Part shown: positions 36,821 to 46,715 of the stretch, piece by piece
Position numbering within the stretch: the stretch's first letter is position 1
How the letters are laid out: the number at the start of each line of letters is the position of its first letter
Origin: Pseudomonas cichorii
GTDB lineage: Bacteria; Pseudomonadota; Gammaproteobacteria; Pseudomonadales; Pseudomonadaceae
Length of the DNA stretch: 64,000 bases
Direction: 5' to 3'
Assembly (NCBI RefSeq): GCF_015471405.1
Contig: NZ_BLVZ01000005.1
Span: 124,001-188,000 of the forward strand
The notes under the pieces: generated by a model
The model's database searches: none
Told to the model about the DNA's origin: nothing
What the model saw: only the letters and a program-made list of their open reading frames with translations
Made by a program: the position numbers and the translations under genes

Positions 36821-37852
36821 ATGGCCAAACGCCAACTCAATCGCCGCCAGAACTGGCGCATCGAAAAGATCCAGGGCGAACGCGCCGCCCGCGCTGCAAA
36901 ACGCGAGACGCTGGCTCTGGAAACCCTGGAGGGCGGCGACCTCGGCCCTGAGCAGACCGGCCTGGTAATCGCTCACTTCGGGGTCCAGGTTGAAGTCGAA
37001 GCCCAGGACGGCGAACAACGCGGCCAGGTTTTCCGCTGCCACTTGCGCGCCAACCTGCCAGCGCTGGTCACCGGCGATCAGGTTGTCTGGCGTGCCGGCA
37101 ATCAGGGGATCGGCGTTATCGTGGCGCAACTGCCACGCACAACAGAACTCTGCCGTCCCGACACTCGCGGCCAGCTCAAGCCGGTAGCGGCCAACGTCGA
37201 CCTGATCGTGATTGTCTTCGCGCCGATGCCCGAGCCTCACGCCAACCTGATCGACCGTTATCTGGTTGCAGCCGAACATGCCGGCATTCACCCTTTGCTG
37301 CTGCTCAACAAGGCAGACCTGATCGACGAGCAGAACGCTCCGGCGCTCAATGCCTTGCTGGCGGTGTACCGGACACTGGGTTATCCGGTCATGGAAGTGT
37401 CGGCGCATCAGGGCGACGGCATGCAACAACTGCAAACCCGCCTCGACGGCCATATCAGCGTATTCGTAGGGCAGTCCGGCGTGGGCAAGTCTTCGCTGGT
37501 CAACAGCCTGCTGCCAGAAGTCGAAACACGTGTCGGCCCGCTGTCGGAGCTGTCCGGCCAGGGCACGCACACCACGACCACCGCACGCCTGTTCCACTTC
37601 CCCCGTGGCGGCGACCTGATCGACTCACCGGGTATCCGCGAATTCGGTCTGGGCCATGTCAGCCGCGCCGACGTGGAAGCCGGCTTCATCGAGTTCAACG
37701 ACCTGATCGGCACCTGCCGTTTCCGCGACTGCAAGCATGACCGCGAACCGGGCTGCGCCCTGCTCAAGGCTCTTGAAGATGGCCGCGTACAGCAGCAGCG
37801 CATGAACAGTTACCGCTCGATCATTGCCAGCCTGCCGCAAGACAGCTACTGA
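36821..37852 (+). CDS. rsgA: Small ribosomal subunit biogenesis GTPase RsgA
   Basis: 343 aa circularly permuted GTPase acting in late 30S maturation. N-terminal OB fold (about 40-125), then permuted G motifs: G4 LLNKADL, G1 [13 protein letters not shown]3 [10 protein letters not shown]-terminal zinc knuckle ([16 protein letters not shown]) follows. ATG 36821 ([10 protein letters not shown]) is the family start; the upstream 21 open codons are not conserved. A palindromic terminator follows directly. Confidence 0.97.
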   Translation: MAKRQLNRRQNWRIEKIQGERAARAAKRETLALETLEGGDLGPEQTGLVIAHFGVQVEVEAQDGEQRGQVFRCHLRANLPALVTGDQVVWRAGNQGIGVIVAQLPRTTELCRPDTRGQLKPVAANVDLIVIVFAPMPEPHANLIDRYLVAAEHAGIHPLLLLNKADLIDEQNAPALNALLAVYRTLGYPVMEVSAHQGDGMQQLQTRLDGHISVFVGQSGVGKSSLVNSLLPEVETRVGPLSELSGQGTHTTTTARLFHFPRGGDLIDSPGIREFGLGHVSRADVEAGFIEFNDLIGTCRFRDCKHDREPGCALLKALEDGRVQQQRMNSYRSIIASLPQDSY

Positions 37853-37861
37853 AACCCATAC

Positions 37862-37890
37862 AAAAACGCCGCGATGATCGCGGCGTTTTT
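37862..37890. terminator. Bidirectional terminator between rsgA and motB
   Basis: AAAAACGCCGCGATGATCGC continues to CGGCGTTTTT, a palindrome with A-run on one side and T-run on the other. It lies between the convergent 3' ends of rsgA and motB and suits both. Confidence 0.93.
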
Positions 37891-37897
37891 GCATCTG

Positions 37898-38914
37898 TCA
37901 GTTCCTGGCCGGTTCAGCCCGTAACTGTCCTTCCTCGAAGATATTCAGCTTTTGCCGAATTTCATGAGGCTGGGCATAGGCCTGCGGATCGGGTGGCGCA
38001 GTCGTGGACGCTCCCGGAGCCGCAGGCGCTGCCGGAGCAGGCTGAGTCTGCGGCGCACCGCCGGTATTCTGATCACCTTCGATACGCTGCTGGGCCTTTT
38101 TGGTCAGCACGACAATATCGATACGACGGTTCACAGGGTTGAACGGATGCTCACGGTCATACAGCGCCGAAGAAGCGTATCCCACCACCCGTGCCACTTG
38201 CGGATCAGGATAACCACCTGCCACCAGCGCACGACGCGCAGCGTTGGCACGGTTTGCCGAAAGCTCCCAGTTACCGAACTCACCGCTGCCCACATATGGC
38301 TTGGCATCGGTGTGACCGCTGATACTGATCTTGTTCGGCACCGTGCGAATGGTGTCGGCCATGGCCAGCAGAATATCCTCGAAATACGGCTTCAGACGCG
38401 CACTGCCGGAGTCGAACATAGGCCGGTTATCGGCATCCATGATCTGGATCCGCAAGCCATCCTGAGTGATCTCGAACAGGATCTGGTCCTTGAACTTCTG
38501 CAGTTGCGGGTTCTCTTCAACCTTGTTCTGCAGTTCCTGCAACAGCATCTCCAGACGCTCTTGCTCGACCTGCTCGGCCTTGGATTCGGAGGTATCCGAC
38601 TCGATAGGCACGGTATCCGGGGACGGCGTGGTCTTGACCTCGGGGTTGAGGGTCTGGTTAGGCGACATCTCAGGCGAGCCGCCCAGGTCAATCACATAAG
38701 GCGAGCCACTGTCAGTGAAGCCGACCGGGTCCTTGAAGTAACCGGCGACCGCAATCAACTGCTCGGGCGTAGCAGCAGACAGCAGCCACAGCACCAGGAA
38801 GAACGCCATCATCGCTGTCGCAAAGTCAGCGAAGGCAATCTTCCAGGCGCCACCGTGGTGTCCGCCACCAAAGCGCTTTACGCGCTTGATGATTATCGGC
38901 TGATTATTTTCCAT
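37898..38914 (-). CDS. motB: Flagellar motor stator protein MotB
   Basis: 338 aa. A single membrane helix carries the proton-binding Asp30 (KIAFADFATAMMAFFLVLWLL), then a plug/linker and a C-terminal OmpA-like peptidoglycan-binding domain (SGHTDAKPYVGSGEFGNWELS, ANAARRALVAGG). The tail is Pro/Ala/Thr-rich. It anchors the stator to the cell wall and drives flagellar rotation with MotA, whose stop lies three bases upstream of its ATG. Confidence 0.97.
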   Translation of the reverse strand: MENNQPIIIKRVKRFGGGHHGGAWKIAFADFATAMMAFFLVLWLLSAATPEQLIAVAGYFKDPVGFTDSGSPYVIDLGGSPEMSPNQTLNPEVKTTPSPDTVPIESDTSESKAEQVEQERLEMLLQELQNKVEENPQLQKFKDQILFEITQDGLRIQIMDADNRPMFDSGSARLKPYFEDILLAMADTIRTVPNKISISGHTDAKPYVGSGEFGNWELSANRANAARRALVAGGYPDPQVARVVGYASSALYDREHPFNPVNRRIDIVVLTKKAQQRIEGDQNTGGAPQTQPAPAAPAAPGASTTAPPDPQAYAQPHEIRQKLNIFEEGQLRAEPARN

Positions 38915-38917
38915 GGC

Positions 38918-39769
38918 TTAACGACCGCGAACCGCTTGTTCCAGCTCGCTGAAGCTGGGCCGGTGCGCTGGATACAGAACCTTGCGACCGAACTCCACGG
39001 CCAGTGAAGGCGGCATGCCGGAAGCCGAAGCCACCAGGGAAGCCTTGATGCATTCGTAGACGTTCATTTCTTCCTTGGCATCGTGAGCCAGGGAAGTGGC
39101 CAGCGGGCCGAAGAAGCCATAGGCCGCCAGAATACCGAAGAAAGTACCTACCAGAGCCGCACCTACGTGCATACCGATGGCGGCCTTGTCACCGGAGCCC
39201 AGGGAAGCCATGGTGATCACGATACCCAGTACCGCTGCCACGATACCGAAACCGGGCATACCGTCGGCGATACCGGTGACGGCATGGGAAGGGTGCTCAA
39301 GCTCTTCCTTCATGCTCAACAATTCCATGTCGAACAGGCCTTCAAGTTCGTGGGGCGCCATGTTGCCCGACGACATGATCCGCAGGTAATCGCAGATGTA
39401 GGCCGTCATGCGTGCATCCTTGAGCACGCCAGGGTACTTGGCGAAGATCGGGCTGGAAGCCGGCTCCTCGATATCCCCTTCAATCGCCATCATGCCTTCG
39501 CGACGACTCTTGTTGAGGATTTCATAGACCAGCCCCAGCACTTCGAGGTAGTAAGCGTGTGTGAAGCGCGTACCGAACATCTGCAAGGATTTCTTGAAGA
39601 CGTGCATGGTCATATAGCCAGGGTTGGCCTGGAGGAATGCACCCAGAGCCGCACCACCGATAATCAGCACTTCATAAGGCTGAAACAGTGCTGCGACCTG
39701 ACCGTGGGATAGAACGTATCCGCCGAGCACGCTCGCGAAAACGACGATGATGCCGATAATTTTAGCCAT
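38918..39769 (-). CDS. motA: Flagellar motor stator protein MotA
   Basis: 283 aa with four membrane helices. The cytoplasmic loop carries the torque-generating charged residues. The conserved Pro region is MPGFGIVAAVLGIVITMASLG, and FFGILAAYGFFGPLA forms a later helix. It forms the 5:2 proton channel with MotB. A well-matched sigma-28 promoter lies upstream (39828-39855), as expected for a late flagellar gene. Confidence 0.97.
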   Translation of the reverse strand: MAKIIGIIVVFASVLGGYVLSHGQVAALFQPYEVLIIGGAALGAFLQANPGYMTMHVFKKSLQMFGTRFTHAYYLEVLGLVYEILNKSRREGMMAIEGDIEEPASSPIFAKYPGVLKDARMTAYICDYLRIMSSGNMAPHELEGLFDMELLSMKEELEHPSHAVTGIADGMPGFGIVAAVLGIVITMASLGSGDKAAIGMHVGAALVGTFFGILAAYGFFGPLATSLAHDAKEEMNVYECIKASLVASASGMPPSLAVEFGRKVLYPAHRPSFSELEQAVRGR

Positions 39770-39827
39770 AGGTAGAAAATACTTATCGAGTCGGGTTCAG
39801 GGACATGTGCGGAAACTCTTATTCTAC

Positions 39828-39855
39828 GTATCGGCCTCATTGGTCCAGACTATAG
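39828..39855 (-). promoter_or_regulatory. Sigma-28 (FliA) promoter of motAB
   Basis: On the minus strand CTATAGTCT, 11 bases, GCCGATAC. Compared with the FliA consensus CTAAAGTTT-N11-GCCGATAA this matches 7 of 9 and 7 of 8 positions with exact spacing. The -10 element ends 59 bases before the motA ATG. Confidence 0.82.
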
Positions 39856-39969
39856 TCAGTTCTTGTTAAAAACCAGTTCGGCCCTTGAACAAGAGCTTGA
39901 AAACAGCTGTCCAGCCCCTAAGAATCGCAGCCTGCGCTGCTTAAAAAAATCAGCTGTAAAGGCCTTCCA

Positions 39970-41505
39970 ATGTCGACCGCAAGCTCTGTGAAGCACTCGA
40001 TACCCAAAACACTCGATGCCTGGATCAGGCATCTGGATGCCGTGGACCTGCCCATCCCGGTGGTGAACCACAATCATGTGCGCGAAGCTCTGAAAGACAG
40101 CCGCCGCTCGCTGCGCGACATCGCCGACATGATGCAGGAAAGCCCGGAACTGGTATTGAGCGTGCTGCGTGAAGCCAACCACAAGAGCCATGGCATGGTG
40201 GAACCGGCTGAAAGCCTTGAGATTGCAATCAACCGCCTGGGACTGGCACGTACCGAAGTCCTGCTCGGTCGCCTGCCCGCCAGGGAACCCCAGGACATAC
40301 CGGCCGCCTTCCGCCAGTTGATCCTTATCAGCCAGCATGCCACGCAACAGGCCAACGGCCTGTTCGCCAGCCGGCTTGCGCGCCTGTGGCAGGACATTCA
40401 TCTGGGCAGCCTGCTGTTTCTGTCGCCGCTGTGGCCCATGGCACTCGCGCACCCCAAACTTCTGGAGGACTGGGAAGTGCGGGTCATTCACAAAGGCGAG
40501 CCCAGCCGTGTGGTCGAGAAGGAGCTGTTCGGCGTCAGCCTGCTGGACCTGTGCCTGGCGCTGGCCGAGTTCTGGCGCCTGCCGGTCTGGGTGACCCGCG
40601 GCTATAAAGTGCTGATCAACGAGCGACGTGAGCTGGTCAAGGCCCTGCACATCGCCCGAGAAGATCACGACCCGTTGCGCCAGCAACAACTGATGGATGC
40701 CGATCCGAACCTGCGCCGCTGGCTGAATCAACCGGCCAATACCGTGCTGCTGGGCAATGGCGTGGCGCTGTCTGCCCAGCAGGCGTGGAACAGCCCTCAT
40801 TGCCTGCGCTGGGAGCGACTCGCAAGCCTTTATCTGCAACAGCCACTGGATGAAGTTCAGCAACAGATCCACCAGAACGCCGCCAGCAGTGCCCGCGTGC
40901 ATTCGGAAGCAGATCTGTGGCATCCGGCCGAATCGCTGATCTGGCCCTGGGATGCCCGGCGCATCAGGCGTGACAACGAGATCGCTCCACCACCGACGGC
41001 CGACGCGCTGCAACAATGGCGCAAGCAGTGTGCCGAACTGCTGGTCGAACCCACGCCATTCATCAATTCCATCCACCTGACCACGACCGCTCGCGACACG
41101 TTGATGTCCTGCGGCATGCAGCGGGTCATGCTGCTGATGGCGGACAAGACAGGCAGCGTGCTGCGCGTGCATCTGGCTGGTGGCCTGCCGCAAGAAGTCT
41201 CGGGCCTGCAGTTCTCCATAAAAGAAAGCACGCTCCTGCAACGCTTGATGACGCAGCCGACCCAGTTGCGGATCACCCCGACCAACCTCGCACAGTTTTC
41301 TGCACTGCTGCCCGCAGCCCTGAAAGGCATCTTCAAAGGAGAGCACTGGCTGATCCGCTCGCTGGGTAACAACGGCAGAGTCCTGCTGCTGGTGGTCGCC
41401 GACCAGGGAGGCGGTCCATTGTCGGAAATATCCGTTCAGGCATTCGGAAAAACCGCGCAATGTATTGAACGATCACTGGCCATCTTTAGCCAACGCAAAG
41501 CCTGA
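39970..41505 (+). CDS. HDOD domain-containing protein
   Basis: 511 aa, no signal or membrane segment. The N-terminal ~220 residues resemble an HDOD output domain: DLPIPVVNHNHVREAL, DIADMMQESPELVLSVLREAN and AINRLGLARTEVLLGRL. The His/Asp pair of true HD phosphohydrolases is not apparent, so enzymatic activity is unlikely. The rest (about 280-511) is unrecognised and ends in a GAF-like stretch (QRVMLLMADKTGSVLRVHLAG). HDOD proteins usually work in signalling or motility control. It is divergent from motAB and 44 bases upstream of rhdA. Confidence 0.75.
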   Translation: MSTASSVKHSIPKTLDAWIRHLDAVDLPIPVVNHNHVREALKDSRRSLRDIADMMQESPELVLSVLREANHKSHGMVEPAESLEIAINRLGLARTEVLLGRLPAREPQDIPAAFRQLILISQHATQQANGLFASRLARLWQDIHLGSLLFLSPLWPMALAHPKLLEDWEVRVIHKGEPSRVVEKELFGVSLLDLCLALAEFWRLPVWVTRGYKVLINERRELVKALHIAREDHDPLRQQQLMDADPNLRRWLNQPANTVLLGNGVALSAQQAWNSPHCLRWERLASLYLQQPLDEVQQQIHQNAASSARVHSEADLWHPAESLIWPWDARRIRRDNEIAPPPTADALQQWRKQCAELLVEPTPFINSIHLTTTARDTLMSCGMQRVMLLMADKTGSVLRVHLAGGLPQEVSGLQFSIKESTLLQRLMTQPTQLRITPTNLAQFSALLPAALKGIFKGEHWLIRSLGNNGRVLLLVVADQGGGPLSEISVQAFGKTAQCIERSLAIFSQRKA

Positions 41506-41549
41506 GGCCTGGCGTACAATTCGCACTTTCTCTTTATCGGAGGCTGCAA

Positions 41550-42365
41550 ATGTCCGTCTTCACTGGTTTGCCGTTGGTCATCGAGCCACAAGATCTGCTT
41601 GAGCGCCTTGACGCCCCGCAACTGATCCTCGTCGATCTGACCAGCAGCGCCCGTTACGAGGCTGGTCATATCCGCGGCGCCCGCTTCGTCGATCCCAAGC
41701 GTACCCAACTGGGCCAGCCACCTGCGCCTGGCCTGCTGCCAGCCTATGGGGATCTCGAAAGACTGTTCAGCGAACTCGGCCACAATCCGGACGCCGTCTA
41801 TGTGGTCTATGACGACGAAGGCGGTGGCTGGGCCGGACGCTTCATCTGGCTACTGGATGTCATCGGCCACACCCGTTACCACTATCTGGACGGCGGCCTG
41901 CTGGCCTGGGAAGCGCAGTCACTGCCGCTGACCACCGATGTGCCTGCGGCTGCAAGCACTCCCGTCACCCTGACCCTGCATGGCGAACCCACGGCAACCC
42001 GCGAATACGTGCAGTCGCGCCTCGGTGCCGCCGATCTGGCGATCTGGGATGCACGTGGTCCGACCGAATATTCAGGGGAAAAGGTTGTGGCAGCCCGAGG
42101 CGGTCATATCCCTGGCGCAGTCAACTTTGAGTGGACTGCCGGCATGGACAAGACCCGCAACCTGCGTATCCGCCAGGACATGCCGCAGATTCTGGAAAAC
42201 CTGGGCATCACCGCCGACAAGGAAGTGATCACCCATTGCCAGACCCACCACCGCTCAGGCTTCACTTACCTGATCGCCAAGGCACTCGGTTATCCACGGG
42301 TCAAGGCTTATGCCGGATCCTGGGGTGAATGGGGCAATCATCCAGACACCCCGATCGAGAAGTGA
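41550..42365 (+). CDS. rhdA: Thiosulfate sulfurtransferase (rhodanese) RhdA
   Basis: 271 aa with two rhodanese domains: inactive N-terminal (about 10-125) and catalytic C-terminal (about 145-265). Active Cys230 sits in the loop CQTHHRSG, the same loop and position as in Azotobacter RhdA. It moves sulfane sulfur from thiosulfate to cyanide or other thiols. GGAGG precedes the ATG. psd follows in the same direction after 48 bases. Confidence 0.96.
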   Translation: MSVFTGLPLVIEPQDLLERLDAPQLILVDLTSSARYEAGHIRGARFVDPKRTQLGQPPAPGLLPAYGDLERLFSELGHNPDAVYVVYDDEGGGWAGRFIWLLDVIGHTRYHYLDGGLLAWEAQSLPLTTDVPAAASTPVTLTLHGEPTATREYVQSRLGAADLAIWDARGPTEYSGEKVVAARGGHIPGAVNFEWTAGMDKTRNLRIRQDMPQILENLGITADKEVITHCQTHHRSGFTYLIAKALGYPRVKAYAGSWGEWGNHPDTPIEK

Positions 42366-42413
42366 GATCAACTCCAAACGAGTCGGCACCTCCATCAAGC
42401 TTTAGGAATATAA

Positions 42414-43277
42414 ATGAAAGAGCGTCTGTTCATCCTTAGTCAGCACCTGCTGCCTCACCATTTTCTGTCTCGCCTGGCTGGCTATGTTGCCGAATGCCGA
42501 GTGAGCTGGTTCAAGAATGCTTTCACTGCCTGGTTTGCGCGCCGCTATCAGGTGGACATGTCTCAGGCCCTGGTCGAAGACCTCACCGCCTACGAGCACT
42601 TCAACGACTTCTTCACCCGCGCCCTGAAACCCGGCGCTCGCCCTCTGGACACCACTCCCGGCGCAATCCTCTGCCCAGCCGACGGTGCCATCAGCCAGCT
42701 GGGGACTATCGAGCATGGCCGCATCTTCCAGGCCAAAGGTCACAGCTTCAGCGCACTTGAGCTGCTGGGCGGCGATCCGAAACTCTCCGCGCCGTTCATG
42801 GGCGGCCAGTTTGCGACTGTCTATCTGTCGCCCAAGGACTACCATCGCGTACACATGCCGCTGGCCGGAACCCTGCGCGAAATGGTCTACGTGCCAGGCC
42901 GCCTCTTTTCGGTAAACCAGACTACAGCCGAGAATGTTCCAGAACTGTTCGCCCGTAACGAGCGCGTGGTCTGCCTGTTCGACACCGAGCGCGGCCCGAT
43001 GGCCGTAGTACTGGTCGGCGCAATGATCGTTGCATCGGTCGAAACAGTCTGGGCCGGGCTGGTCACGCCACCCAAGCGCGAACTGAAGACCGTGAGCTAC
43101 GACGAAGCGGCACGTGCGCCTATCCACCTGGAAAAAGGCGCAGAAATGGGCCGCTTCAAACTGGGCTCGACCGCTATCGTGCTGTTTGGCCCGGATCAGG
43201 TTAAGTGGGCCGAGGAACTGACCGCCGGTTCCAAGGTGCAAATGGGACAAGCCATGGCAACTGCGACTCAGGCCTGA
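42414..43277 (+). CDS. psd: Phosphatidylserine decarboxylase proenzyme
   Basis: 287 aa inner-membrane-associated enzyme making phosphatidylethanolamine. It cleaves itself at Gly251-Ser252 in the LGST motif (250-253) to give the pyruvoyl alpha chain. CPADGAIS (Asp90) and DYHRVHMPLAG (His147) complete the catalytic set. Length matches gammaproteobacterial Psd. AGGA lies upstream of the ATG. It is probably co-transcribed with rhdA. Confidence 0.97.
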   Translation: MKERLFILSQHLLPHHFLSRLAGYVAECRVSWFKNAFTAWFARRYQVDMSQALVEDLTAYEHFNDFFTRALKPGARPLDTTPGAILCPADGAISQLGTIEHGRIFQAKGHSFSALELLGGDPKLSAPFMGGQFATVYLSPKDYHRVHMPLAGTLREMVYVPGRLFSVNQTTAENVPELFARNERVVCLFDTERGPMAVVLVGAMIVASVETVWAGLVTPPKRELKTVSYDEAARAPIHLEKGAEMGRFKLGSTAIVLFGPDQVKWAEELTAGSKVQMGQAMATATQA

Positions 43278-43538
43278 ACATTGCGATGACCTGAAGGTAC
43301 AAGCTCGTCGGAGTTTGTGCCTTCAGGCTTGTGCTCTCAGGAAAGCAGGCAAATACTGGCATCAGGCCACAAAAGCTGCGAGAACGTGTCGATGCTGTTA
43401 AAGTCGCGCTATCGGTGCTGCAGGAGGCAGCGCACTTTAATTGGCGCATACGCGATACATCTCAATGCGAAGATGTCTGAAGTTCGTCAACAAAAGCCAC
43501 CGTTCGGGCCTGTGGAGTAGCTGGAGTTTGCCTGTCAC
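43278..43538. other. Intergenic region between psd and the PilZ-like gene
   Basis: 261 bases. An imperfect inverted stretch (ACAAGCTCGTCGGAGTTTGTGCC, about 43299-43321, then CTTCAGGCTTGTGC) just after psd may end its transcript. The remainder presumably contains the promoter of the next gene; I see no gene in it. Confidence 0.5.
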
Positions 43539-45323
43539 ATGAGTAATTTGAGCTTACCTCTGTTGTTGCGTGCCCCCACGCCAACACAGTCGAGCCTGTC
43601 ATTCTGTGAACCCAATCCCCGCGACTTGAAACGCTGGATCTCCAGCCTGCCCAAAGCAAACATCGGCGAAATGGCCCGCCAGCTCTATCAAGGGCTGTCC
43701 GAACTCAACCAGTTGATGACTCCCGGCGAAAACCGCCTGCAATTGCTGGAGCTGCTGCGCCCGGAAGTCTATTTCGTCTGCAGCCATCTGGAACGGCACT
43801 TTCTCAATCAGGCCATCGTGCTCGATGAGCGTCCGCGCAAGGTCGCCAACCTCTGCCAGGCCCTGCAGAATCATCTGGCAACCGGTTACAAACAGATCAT
43901 CCAGAGTGTGGCGGCGCGCTACAGCAAGGAACAAGCTGCCTTGCTCACCACCGCGCTGCAACGCGCCATGCATGCGCTCAACGGCCCGCTGATCCGCGCC
44001 AGCCAGTTGTATTGCCCGGTTCAGGACGGTCTGTGGCTTGAGCTGCACCATATCTATCAGATCGCACGCCAGTACCAGTTGCACACCACGCCGGTGAACG
44101 AACCGCTGGGCACCCACACTCGCACCCTGAGCGTCGAACAGACCTATGCCGTCGCATTGCTGATGGGCTGCTCACGCAGCAATCAGATGCGCCAGTTGAA
44201 TATCGGCAAGATGGCGGAATCACTGGAAGTATGGAGCGCGATGGTCACGCTACAGTCGCCTGCCGATGAAAACAGCCTGTTCGCGCTGGACCCTGCGTCC
44301 GATAAGCCACCGATGTACCGCACCCTGTTCGCCGAAGAGCAACTGCCCAAGCTTCTTGGGATAAACTCACGCGCGCTGGCCGATGCGATCAACAGATACC
44401 TGGGACTGCCTGCCGATCAGCGCTCGCAGTCAAAACTGCTTATCCCGCCTCGCGTCACCACCGATCTGCTGCAACATCTGGCAGCGGCCTGGGGCGATGT
44501 AGCCGAGCGCACCTTTCAGCGCACCGTAGGCCAGGGCACGCTGAAGCTGTGCATCGGCATGAGCGCCCTGCACTATTACGTCGGCGGGCAGAAATCGTTC
44601 ACCGAACAATTGCTGCTGCCTGCCGCGGCCAGCGTTGCGGATTTCAGCCTCAAGGTGGTCAACGATAACGCCGACGATCCGTGGTCGAACGCCTTCGATA
44701 CCCATCGCGGCAACACCTCGTCGGTCTTGCTGCCCTTCGAGGAAATCGAATATCAGTCAGCGGAGGGCGACAGTGAGTCAGCCTCCAATGCCCAGAATAT
44801 CTTTGCGACTTTCGAGCTGAACATCGTCAACCACAGCCCAGGCGGCTATTGCCTGGCATGGCCCAAGGACGTCCCGCCACAATTACAGGCTGGCGAACTG
44901 GTGGGGATTCAGGATGATGCCGGTCAGGGCTGGAGCATCGCCATCGTGCGCTGGGTCCGACAGGTGCGCAGCGGCGGCACCCAGATGGGTATCGAATTGA
45001 TCGCCCCGTTTGCCCAGCCTTGTGGCATGCAGTTGATACGTGAAGAACAGAACAGCCAGTACCTGCGTACCCTGATGCTTCCGGAAGTCCGCGCCATGGG
45101 CAAGCCGCCGACAGTTCTGGCTCCACGCCTGCCGTTTCAGGAAGGCAGCCAGGTGATGATCAACGTCAACGGCGAAGAACGTCGCGCAGCGCTGAGCAAC
45201 CGGCACATCAGCAGCGCCAGCTATAACCAGTTCGAGTACAAGATCTACGATGCGCCCAAGGCGACGGAAAGCGAGAAACCGAAGCCGGGGCAGGAATTCG
45301 ATTCGTTGTGGAGTTCGCTGTAG
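43539..45323 (+). CDS. PilZ-like domain protein with large N-terminal region
   Basis: 594 aa cytoplasmic protein. The N-terminal ~400 residues are mostly helical (PKANIGEMARQLYQGLSELNQ and RPEVYFVCSHLERHFLN) and unrecognised. From about 425 a PilZ-like barrel follows, with NHSPGGY at 431-437 matching the (D/N)xSxxG half of the c-di-GMP motif and GTQMGIELI later. I see no RxxxR motif just before it, so ligand binding is doubtful. In P. aeruginosa the next gene is fimX; here the next is convergent serB. A role in surface motility or c-di-GMP signalling is inference. Confidence 0.72.
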   Translation: MSNLSLPLLLRAPTPTQSSLSFCEPNPRDLKRWISSLPKANIGEMARQLYQGLSELNQLMTPGENRLQLLELLRPEVYFVCSHLERHFLNQAIVLDERPRKVANLCQALQNHLATGYKQIIQSVAARYSKEQAALLTTALQRAMHALNGPLIRASQLYCPVQDGLWLELHHIYQIARQYQLHTTPVNEPLGTHTRTLSVEQTYAVALLMGCSRSNQMRQLNIGKMAESLEVWSAMVTLQSPADENSLFALDPASDKPPMYRTLFAEEQLPKLLGINSRALADAINRYLGLPADQRSQSKLLIPPRVTTDLLQHLAAAWGDVAERTFQRTVGQGTLKLCIGMSALHYYVGGQKSFTEQLLLPAAASVADFSLKVVNDNADDPWSNAFDTHRGNTSSVLLPFEEIEYQSAEGDSESASNAQNIFATFELNIVNHSPGGYCLAWPKDVPPQLQAGELVGIQDDAGQGWSIAIVRWVRQVRSGGTQMGIELIAPFAQPCGMQLIREEQNSQYLRTLMLPEVRAMGKPPTVLAPRLPFQEGSQVMINVNGEERRAALSNRHISSASYNQFEYKIYDAPKATESEKPKPGQEFDSLWSSL

Positions 45324-45371
45324 CCGTCGCAACCCTTCAGAGGATTACGACAGCCACACAGGACGGGCTTA

Positions 45372-46586
45372 TCAGCCTCGCCCCTCACGGTCGCGGAAGC
45401 CCAGCAGGTAGAGAACGCCGTCCAGCCCCAAAGTCGAGATCGCCTGTCTGGCAGACTGCTTGACCAACGGCTTGGCACGGAACGCCACCCCAAGACCGGC
45501 AATCGCCAGCATCGGCAAGTCATTGGCGCCATCACCCACCGCGATGGTCTGCTCCAGACTCAAACCTTCCTTGTTCGCCAGCTCACGCAGCAGATCGGCC
45601 TTGCGTTGCGCATCGACAATCGGCTCGACGGCCACGCCCGTCACCTTGCCGTCGACCACCTCAAGCTCGTTGGCAAACACATAGTCGATGCCCAGCTTCG
45701 CCTGCAACTGCTTGGCAAAGTAAGTGAAGCCGCCGGAGAGAATCGCCGTCTTGTAGCCCAGGCGCTTGAGTTCGGCAAACAAGGTTTCAGCGCCTTCGGT
45801 CAGACGCAGCGACGCACCGATTTCATCCAGCACGTTCACATCCAGCCCCTTGAGCAAAGCCAGGCGCTCCTTGAAGCTGGCACGGAAATCCAGCTCGCCA
45901 CGCATGGCGCGCTCGGTGATTTCCGAGACCTGCTCACCGACGCCAGCCGCCTTGGCCAGTTCATCGATGACTTCGGCTTCGATCAGGGTCGAATCCATGT
46001 CGAACACGGCCAGACGGCGGTTACGACGGAACAGCGAATCCTGCTGGAACGCGATATCGACGTTCAAGTCCTGAGCCACACTGAGGAACTCGGCCTGCAT
46101 GGCCTTGGGGTCAGCAGGCTCGCCGCGCACGGAGAACTCGATGCAGCCTTTGCCCTTGTCAGCCGGGGTGTCGAGGGGCATGCGCCCGGACAGGCGATCG
46201 ATATGGTCGATATTCAGCCCGTATTTCGCAGTGATCGAACTGACGCATTGCAACTGCTCGGCAGTGACCTTGCGCGTCAGCAGGGTCACGATATGCCGTG
46301 CCTTGCCTTGCCCGTCGACCCATTGCTGATAATCCTCTTCGGACACCGCAGTGAAACGTACCTGTTGATCGAGCTTGTAGGCCGTGAACAGGATGTCCTT
46401 GAGGACGGAAGAACCCTGTTCGGTATCCGGGATTTCGACCAGGATGCCAAACGACAAGGTGTCATGGATCACCGCCTGACCAATATCGAGGATGTTCACG
46501 CCCCCCTGGGCAAGAACGCCAGTGATGGCCGCAGTGAGACCCGGACGGTCGACACCAGTGATGTTAATCAGGACGATTTCGCGCAA
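45372..46586 (-). CDS. serB: Phosphoserine phosphatase SerB
   Basis: 404 aa HAD-family enzyme, last step of serine synthesis. Two N-terminal ACT-type segments (REIVLINITGVDRPGLTAAITG and about 95-170) precede the catalytic domain with FDMDSTLIE (nucleophile Asp), ILSGGFTYFA and VGDGANDLPML. The start is TTG at 46586, which gives the usual length and N-terminus; the open frame extends 20 codons further but is not conserved. Divergent from the membrane-protein gene at 46716. Confidence 0.96.
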   Translation of the reverse strand: MREIVLINITGVDRPGLTAAITGVLAQGGVNILDIGQAVIHDTLSFGILVEIPDTEQGSSVLKDILFTAYKLDQQVRFTAVSEEDYQQWVDGQGKARHIVTLLTRKVTAEQLQCVSSITAKYGLNIDHIDRLSGRMPLDTPADKGKGCIEFSVRGEPADPKAMQAEFLSVAQDLNVDIAFQQDSLFRRNRRLAVFDMDSTLIEAEVIDELAKAAGVGEQVSEITERAMRGELDFRASFKERLALLKGLDVNVLDEIGASLRLTEGAETLFAELKRLGYKTAILSGGFTYFAKQLQAKLGIDYVFANELEVVDGKVTGVAVEPIVDAQRKADLLRELANKEGLSLEQTIAVGDGANDLPMLAIAGLGVAFRAKPLVKQSARQAISTLGLDGVLYLLGFRDREGRG

Positions 46587-46715
46587 GGCGCACCCCAGCA
46601 GTGGAAAAAAACCGCATTCTAACCACTTTCTGTGACCGCCGGGCACAGCCAGCGCTTTGCCGCTACTGGGACGGTCGTTATACTGCGCGCAACTTCACCG
46701 AAAGAGCCGTGCTCT

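Noticed and set aside
36761..37597. 278-codon frame opposite rsgA
   Set aside because: RsgA is intact with all GTPase motifs; the antisense frame has no Shine-Dalgarno and no family resemblance.
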